NCBI GenBank assembly: GCA_014058105.1
Contig: JACGCM010002624.1
Location: forward strand, 1,053,068-1,117,067
DNA: 64,000 nucleotides
Reading direction: 5' to 3'
Source: Kingdonia uniflora
Lineage: Eukaryota; Streptophyta; Magnoliopsida; Ranunculales; Circaeasteraceae
The notes beneath the pieces are model-generated. The model was not told the origin of the DNA. It saw only the letters and a program-made list of their open reading frames with translations, and made no database searches. Shown here one piece after another: positions 57,995 through 64,000 of the stretch; the first letter of the stretch is position 1; each line of letters begins with the position of its first letter. The position numbers and the translations under genes are program-made.

Positions 57995-58238
57995 AGAGGA
58001 CAGTAACAGAAGCTGTGACGGCTATGCTTAGTGGAGGACTACATGTGGGTGTAGTCCTTGAGGGAAAGCAAGTTAGGGATGAGAACAAAACTCTACTTCT
58101 AACTGGAATTTTACATGACGATAAGCTGGATTCCCTGGGATTCACATTGCAGCCTAACCCTTCTCCTTGTCAGCCACCTTTGTGTGACGAAGACCCTTCA
58201 TTTCTTGTATAGTGTAGCACACCGCAACCATTAACTAG
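57567..58238 (+). pseudogene. TRP-type ubiquitin-like domain 2, copy A
   Basis: Exons 57567-57619 (AGEESSSDSRDLH), 57692-57771 (VNLSIKSFRVPELTIEIPGT) and 57997-58238 (RTVTEAVTAMLSGGLHVGVV, GKQVRDENKTLLL, ILHDDKLDSLGFTLQPNPS, CQPPLCDEDPSFLV, stop, CSTPQPLTR). All splice sites are GT-AG, and exon 2 has the same length (80 nt) as in domain 1. The third exon ends at the same CSTPQPLTR point as in TRP proteins. A TAG at 58210-58212 replaces a TAT codon seen in copy B. Apart from that stop the domain is open. A (TA)n tract of about 30 bp ends just before exon 3. Confidence 0.85.
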
Positions 58239-58742
58239 GTAATTCCTTTAAACTTTTGATATTTCTACGAACCAACATTTGTTGAGATGTTCCCAACTAT
58301 TATTCCAGTGCATTAGTCTTTCAAAGTTATCTAGTTACATTCGGTGGATTGAGATATGGGTTTGACTCGTTTGAGACAAAGTTATTAAAATGTCAGGACA
58401 ACGAATATTGAAAATTCAAGTCTTATGGGCTATTGTTTGCAACGGTAAAATTTGGGGGAGTTCAGGATTGTGATCTTATCCCGTTTATCTGGTGTTATGA
58501 TTTTATTAGATGGTTGGAGACCTATAAGGGGTTCACTTAATTTGCTTTGAATATTTTTTTATGTTTAAAAGGAAGTTTGAACTTCTTTGCCCGGATTTGT
58601 CAGTGGGTGTCCGATTATGTTCCTTTAAAGAGTTTACTTTGCCGATTCTTCATTTTCTTTTTGATTGATCTTTATCTTTTCTTGTGTCTCTTCCACGTCC
58701 AAGATTTTATTAAATCTAATTTCATTATGATTGATTTATCAG
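58239..58742. other. Intron-like stretch between UBL-2 and tail exon, copy A
   Basis: Begins gtaattcc and ends tttatcag, so it can be read as one ~504-bp intron. It has a counterpart at 63130-63628. A frame in its second half (FFARICQWVSDYVPL) may be an extra exon, but nothing is recognised. Confidence 0.45.
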
Positions 58743-58914
58743 GCGTATGAGTACTTACTTAGACCAAGCACCATCTCATGCCTCGCTAGATTCTCCTGTG
58801 ATTAGTTTTGGCAACTTAGTTGAAGGTCACCACACTTCTGAAGTAAATATGGATGAGTTTTCTCAAGCTTTTAAAGACCTGGAAGACTTTGAAGATGGGC
58901 TAGATTGGATGTAA
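58743..58914 (+). CDS. Acidic tail exon 1, copy A
   Basis: After tttatcag: STYLDQAPSHASLDSPVISF, then GNLVEGHHTSEVNMDEFSQ, ending FEDGLDWM and stop. Repeated as tail 2 at 59005 and in copy B at 63629 and 63893. Family unknown; it does not match the TRP sequence expected after LTR. It could be the C-terminus of the UBL gene. Confidence 0.5.
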
Positions 58915-59004
58915 GACTTGTAATCGCATATTACGTCGTTTCAAGCACTAGGAGGTCCACGTCCAAGTTTATATTAAATCTAAGTTCATTATGAATGATT
59001 ATCA

Positions 59005-59189
59005 GGCATTTGACTACTTACTCAGACCAGGCAGCATCTGATGCCTCCCTAGATCCTCCTGTGATTCGTTTGGGCAACTTAGTTGAAGGCGGCCACACTT
59101 CTAAAGTAAATATGGCTGAGTTTTCTCTATTATTTGAAGAGGAATCGTGGTGGAATATTTTCATGAAAGAATTGGAATCGCATAATTAA
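59005..59189 (+). CDS. Acidic tail exon 2, copy A
   Basis: TTYSDQAASDASLDPPVIRL, GNLVEGGHTSKVNMAEFSLL, then EESWWNIFMKELESHN and stop. Similar to tail exon 1 over its first 45 residues. A third, broken unit (tttgggcgacttacttgaccac...) follows at 59198-59300. Confidence 0.5.
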
Positions 59190-60179
59190 GCCGTTTCAAG
59201 TTTGGGCGACTTACTTGACCACTTCTGAAGTAAACATGATTGAGTTTTCTCTATTATTTGAAGGCAACGCCGCAACCACAGCCATATTTACTCAATGGAT
59301 TATCTATTACTAGAGTAATGTGTTGAATTGTTGATACATGAAAATGCGTTGCGAACTCGTTAAGAACGAATTGATTATTCATACATTGATTACTAAGTGT
59401 TTGCATCCGCTTACATCTTTTATCTCATCAGTTTAAACTAAACTTGAGGGGCAAAATGTTCAGGGCAAGGTCTTAGATTCATTTTTTATTTTTTTGGCAG
59501 AGCATCTGAGATGAGTTGAAAGGGTAAGGAAAGCTTTCCATCATTACATGAGCAGTAAGGTGTTTTATGGGCTCACATTACTGAGAATGTGTAGTTCTTA
59601 TTCTAATTGGGATGGTTACATGGAATTTTTGTATTTGAAAGGGAAGGTTGAACATGTGTAGTCGATACAGAATTTGAAGAGGAAGGTGCAGTAGGCTAAT
59701 TTTAGTTTAAATCTGAAAAGGAATTCATTCTCCCATATTATTTCAACAATTAACTTTATATTATGCGTGACGACACAGGGCTCCTTCTGAAACCAAGTTC
59801 CGAATGATACAAAGCCTGAAAAGCGTAATACCTGTGGTTCCAGAGATTTTCTCAGGGACGACAATAAATAGTTCTTAGTTTTGGGATTGACACGTCTTAC
59901 CAAAGATGACACCACTCAACTCTCTCTAGGTCTCTTCGCCATTTTCCTCTAAAGCGACTAATGTTTAGTAGATGGAGGATTAATAAGTTCTTAAAAAAGG
60001 TCTCCTTTCTCCCTCCTATTTACTAGAAGGGTTTTAGACCAATAGGTGCTCGGGCTCACGTGACTTATGTAAAGTCTGAATCACCCCAGCGGGGTTTTAG
60101 GCTTCAACTCTTCACGTGCGCCTGACATAAAGTATTATTATCTGTATAATTGCTTTTGATGTCGCTTATGGGTCGTTAA
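59190..60179. other. Flank of copy A; worn third tail unit and kinase-type 3' flank
   Basis: 59198-59300 is a degenerate tail unit. 59300-59540 matches the 3' flank of the kinase remnant (44870-45090). The remainder to 60179 has no recognised gene. Confidence 0.5.
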
Positions 60180-60183
60180 GGCC

Positions 60184-60499
60184 TGTTTGGATATAGTGAC
60201 TACTATCAACTGACTCCTTTAAGGATTTGTATTTAAAAAAAAACATGTAAGTTAGTATGGTAATTACTATTTTAAGTTAGAAAAACAAAATCTTTTGGGC
60301 GGGAAGTGATAAAGTTTTAAATATGTAGGAGAGTTGCATTAAGTCATTTAAGTTGAAGACATAATTATTTTTGGGCATATCTTTCTTATTACTTTTTGAC
60401 TTAAAATAAATATCTTATTTTTATCATCCAAATATACCTATTTTGACTTTTGACATAAATAAGTAGCAAAGTAGTTTATATTTGAGTATCCAAACAACA
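60184..60499. mobile_element. MITE-like element with TGTTTGGATA ends
   Basis: TGTTTGGATA at 60184-60193 and TATCCAAACAACA at 60487-60499 pair over 9-10 bp, and the ends have the GGCCTGTTTGG look of hAT-type MITEs. About 316 bp, no coding. A target duplication was not resolved. Confidence 0.5.
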
Positions 60500-60919
60500 C
60501 TAAACGAGCTTTCCTCTGAGACACGCTCTCGTCCACGAGCGGGGAGCCTCCACGACTCACTGGCTTGCTGGGGTAGCGGGAGCGTTCTCCTACTACATAA
60601 TGTTACATTTATAATTTCATTTGCCCCCCTTGCATGCTCTCGTATTCGGATCTCTTCCATCGAATTATTTTAAAAAATAATAGTTGAGTCACAGACTCAC
60701 AGGTAATAGTAAATATGAAATATTCAATTTGAGCCTTTGACTATTGCTTCAAACAACAATCTAAGGTACATTTCACTCTTTAATTCTACGTTTTACTTAA
60801 AATTGATGAAATACAAGTGTGAGGTGAGTTTTTATTATCAGGGATTTTGTGATAAGCTCACGTTTGTGTAATTTAACTTGACTAACAACATATTGTAATT
60901 GTTGTGCATTTTTTTTTAG
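60500..60919. other. Spacer, no gene recognised
   Basis: A G+C-rich patch at 60510-60620 (cacgagcggggagcc) lies within otherwise AT-rich DNA. Not recognised. Confidence 0.35.
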
Positions 60920-61380
60920 GGTTTCTGAGATGGATATATTCGATAGCGCTGCTGCTAATGGGTAAATGTTGTTATTTGGCTCTTAATGTGAAATGATAAT
61001 TTAGTGTTATAATAACATATACATATAATCCTGTTTATGCGTTATTTAAATGTAAGCGAGTAACAACAGATTGTAGTTGTTGTACTTGTTTAGGGTTTGT
61101 ATAAGAGGTAATTACTTTGAGGCAAAGCTGCTTCTCATCAAATTCCGACAGCGTAATCAGCGAATCTGTTAATGGGTAAATGTTGTTATTTGGCATATCA
61201 TGCTAATTTAGTGTTATAACATATACATATAATATTGTTTATGCGTTATTTAAATGTACGCGAGTAACAACAGATTGTAGTTTTGTACTTGTTTAGGGTT
61301 TGTATAAGAGGTAATTACTTTGAGGCAAAGGCTGCTTTCTCATCAAATTCCGACAGCGTAATCAGCGAATCTGTTAATGG
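60920..61380 (+). repeat. Tandem ~210-bp repeat holding a TRP-like exon
   Basis: Two direct units, each with tatacatataat..tgtttatgcgttatttaaatgta, acaacagattgtag, tttagggtttgtataagagg and ttccgacagcgtaatcagcgaatctgttaatggg. Each contains an exon-like frame RGNYFEAK..SSNSDSVISESVNG. The second unit has it open; the first has a 2-bp gap. An unrelated exon-like VSEMDIFDSAAANG precedes at about 60921-60962. Confidence 0.7.
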
Positions 61381-61463
61381 GGTACATGTCAAATGAATTT
61401 ATTTCGTTGTTAATGTTAAATTATTTGGTTTGATAGTTTTTTCACACATCGTGTTTACTTTAG

Positions 61464-62298
61464 GCGTTATTATAATGTAAGCGAGGTATCATCATCATCC
61501 TCATCCTCAATTGTTCAACAGTCAGCCTCCCATTCAAGGGATACTCTTGGTAGGATATTTTAGATTTATGGCGAAGTGGTATTTTTGTGTCTTCTAGTTG
61601 ATTGATTCGAATATCTAGTAGGTGTTTACAGATTTTGTTTTTTTTTTATTTTCTTTTGCAGTGAAGCTTAGTATCAAACCTTCATAGTACTAGAGCTTTT
61701 TATTATGATCCCTGAAACAACAACTGTTGCATTTCTGGAGGTATATGATCCTTACATTCTTCCTTATTGTGCCTTGGTTAAACTAGGTACAACGACACGG
61801 ATATGGGTGTCGGTGTCCGATATAGGTACGGGTGTTGGACGGCAGAAAATAGTTAAGTACCTTGGAAATAATGTTGGACACGTGTGTCCGAGTGTCCAAG
61901 TGTCGAGTGTCGGGGTGTCGGACACGTTTTATTTTTTAAAATGAAGTGTCGTTGTTACCTAGCAAATGGGTAGTTTAGGTACTGAAATAAGATAACATAT
62001 AAGTGACTCTTCATGAGGTCCCGATGACTATGATGATTGATGACTCTAATGTCTGTTATTGCCATTTTTTTTCATTCTTTTGTAGATGACAGCAACAGAA
62101 GCTGTGACGCTTATGCTTGGAGGAGGACTACATGTGGGTGTAGTCCTCGCGGGAAAGGAAGTTAGGGATGCTAACAGAACTCTACTGCAAGCTGGAATTT
62201 TACATGACGATAAGCTGGATTCTCTGGGATTCACATTGCAGCCTAACCCTTCTCCTTCTAGCTTATCGAATTTCTGTAGTGCGATGACTGAATCTTAA
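61464..62298 (+). pseudogene. TRP-type ubiquitin-like domain 1, copy B
   Basis: Exons 61464-61549, 61662-61740 and 62086-62298. The second exon has 79 nt instead of 80: a 1-base loss after VKLSIK shifts the frame. The third exon is complete without the insert seen in copy A (MTATEAVTLMLGGGLHVGVV, VRDANRTLLQAGILHDDKL, CSAMTES stop). Structure and intron positions equal those of copy A. Confidence 0.8.
61792..61935 (+). repeat. GTGTCCG/CGGACAC repeat in UBL-1 intron, copy B
   Basis: As in copy A but with more units (ggacacgtgtgtccgagtgtccaagtgtcgagtgtcggggtgtcggacacg), so the repeat has expanded or contracted since the duplication. Confidence 0.6.
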
Positions 62299-62444
62299 AT
62301 GGGAGAATATCCTGGTTTGGTTCTTGAGTTTATATAGTTCTTAATGTGAAATGATTTGGTTTTTATAGTTATTGGACATATTGTACTAGTTTAGTAGTTA
62401 TTTTTTAGTTATATATTTCTTAATGCGTTATTTTGATGTCGCAG

Positions 62445-63129
62445 GGCATCAGCATCAGCTGGTGAAGAGTCATTCTCCGTTCAAGGGATCTTCATGGTAG
62501 GATCTTTCATGTTTATGTTGGTGTTTTTGTGTGTCATGTAATTCTAAAATCTAAATCTCTACAGTTTTTTTTCCCTTTTGCAGTGAAGCTTAGTATCAAA
62601 TCTTTCAGAGTACCAGAGCTTACTATTGAGATCCCTGAAACAGAAACTGTTGCATTTCTGAAGGTATGTTATCCTTAATTTCTTCCCTACTGTGCGTTGG
62701 TTACAAATGGCTCTCTATACAAAAAAAAGAAAACAAAACAAAACTCTCTGCATTTACTTGTTACTCTGGATTTGCTTCAACGTAGTACCAATAGGTAGTT
62801 TAGGTACTGGAATAAGATATAGTGACTCTTCATGTGGTCCCGACGACTATGATGATGACTAATGATCTTTTATTGACATATATATTTGTAGAGGACAGTA
62901 ACAGAAGCTGTGACGGCTATGCTTAGCGAAGGACTTCATGTGGGTGTAGTCCTTGAGGAGAGCAAGTTAGGGATGAGAACAAACTCTACTTCTAACTGGA
63001 ATTTTACATGACGATAAGCTGATTCCCTGGATTTACATTGCAGCCTAACCCTTCTCCTTGTCAGCCACCTTTGTGTGATGAAGACCCTTCATTTCTTGTA
63101 TATTGTAGCACACCGCAACCATTAACTAG
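62445..63129 (+). pseudogene. TRP-type ubiquitin-like domain 2, copy B
   Basis: Exons 62445-62496, 62584-62663 (VKLSIKSFRVPELTIEIPET) and 62892-63129. Exon 3 has several 1-2-base gaps relative to copy A (after GGLHVGVVLEE, in ENK, and in DKL/DSL), so its frame is broken, but the codon that is a stop in copy A is TAT (Tyr) here. It ends at the same CSTPQPLTR point. Confidence 0.8.
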
Positions 63130-63628
63130 GTAATTCCTTTAAACTTTTGATATTTCTACGAACGAAACAACTTTGTTGAGATGTTCCCAACTATTATTCA
63201 AGTGCATTAGTCTTTCAAAGTTATCTAGTTACATTCGGTGGATTGAGATATGGGTTTACTCGTTTGAGACAGTTATTAAATGTCAGGACAACGAATATTG
63301 AAATTCAAGTCTTCTGGCCATAGTTTGCAACGGTAAATTTGGGGGAGTTCAGGATTGTGATCTTATCCCGTTTTATCTGGTGTTATGATTTATTAGATGT
63401 TGGAGACCTATAAGGGGTTCACTTAATTTGCTTTGAATATTTTTTTTATGTTTAAAAGGAAGTTTGGAACTTCTTTGCCTGGATTTGTCAGTGGGTGTCC
63501 GATTATGTTCCTCTAAAGAGTTTACTTTGCCGATTCTTCATTTTCTTTTTGATTGATCTTTATCTTTTCTTGTGTCTCTTCACGTCCAAGTTTTATTAAA
63601 TCTAATTTCATTATGATTGATTTATCAG

Positions 63629-63800
63629 GCATTTGAGTACTTACTTAGACCAAGCACCATCTCATGCCTCGCTAGATCCTCCTGTGATTAGTTTGGGCAA
63701 CTTAGTTGAAGGTGGCCACACTTCTGAAGTAAATATGGATGAGTTTTCTCAAGCTTTTAAAGACCTGGAAGACTTTGAAAATGGGATAGATTGGATGTAA
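63629..63800 (+). CDS. Acidic tail exon 1, copy B
   Basis: After tttatcag: LSTYLDQAPSHASLDPPVIS, GNLVEGGHTSEVNMDEFSQ, ending FENGIDWM and stop. Nearly identical to 58743-58914 and fully open. Confidence 0.5.
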
Positions 63801-63892
63801 GACTTGTAATCGCATATTTACGTCGTTTCAAGCACTAGGAGGTCCATGTCCAAGTTTATATTAAATCTAAGTTCATTATGATGATTTATCAG

Positions 63893-64000
63893 GCATTTGA
63901 CTACTTACTAGAACCAAGCAGCATCTGATGCCTCCCTAGATCCTCCTGTATTAGTTTGGGCAACTTAGTTGAAGGTGCCACACTTCTGAAGTCAATATGG
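63893..64000 (+). CDS. Acidic tail exon 2, copy B (cut by window end)
   Basis: Counterpart of 59005-59189: LTTYxxQAASDASLDPPV with single-base differences that shift the frame. It continues past the window. Confidence 0.4.

Noticed and set aside
57604..58145. Minus-strand frames over UBL-2 of copy A
   Set aside because: Antisense shadows of the UBL exons and the TA microsatellite; the plus strand has correct splice sites and conserved domain.

Overview
The window is nuclear DNA from a flowering plant, most likely a eudicot. It carries multi-exon genes with GT-AG introns, an arginine-biosynthesis gene with a plastid-type leader, plant-specific H2A.W histones, an EIX-type receptor-like protein, and a dense load of plant transposons (MuDR, Ty1/copia, Ty3/gypsy, LINE, MITE, SINE-like). 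I cannot place it to family or species from sequence alone.

Layout. 0.4-4.1 kb: a decayed MuDR/MULE transposase gene on the minus strand. 5-10.5 kb: LINE fragments, a pair of inverted solo-LTR-like elements, and a small GC-rich ORF split by a solo LTR with a perfect 5-bp target duplication. 10.8-19.7 kb: a complete 17-exon argJ gene (472 aa) with a LINE remnant and a mariner-type MITE in its introns. 19.7-26.4 kb: a nearly complete, young Ty1/copia element 57 bp past the argJ stop. 26.9-37.6 kb: three two-exon genes for the heterochromatin histone H2A.W, separated by MITEs, a truncated copia and a LINE. 38.9-42.0 kb: a four-exon gene for a 110-aa RRM protein, probably organellar. 42.5-47.7 kb: a SINE-like element, a solo LTR, a broken receptor-like kinase, and nested copia and gypsy remains. 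48.0-50.8 kb: an intact single-exon LRR receptor-like protein gene. 51.0-55.9 kb: a small LTR element, further LTRs and a tRNA-derived repeat. 56.3-64.0 kb: a tandem duplication (period about 4.9-5.1 kb) of gene pieces, each with two ubiquitin-like domains of the plant telomere-repeat-binding-protein (TRP/TRF-like) type followed by short repeated acidic exons; no Myb DNA-binding domain is visible.

Intact functions: argJ (cyclic ornithine/arginine pathway in the plastid), three H2A.W copies (heterochromatin), a small RNA-binding protein, and a cell-surface immune-type receptor. The most unusual parts are the doubled TRP ubiquitin-like modules without a Myb domain, and the three H2A.W genes that share a conserved bipartite promoter element, a GA tract before the ATG and minisatellite-like introns. 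Many copies differ by single-base gaps, so some apparent pseudogenes may reflect assembly error rather than biology.
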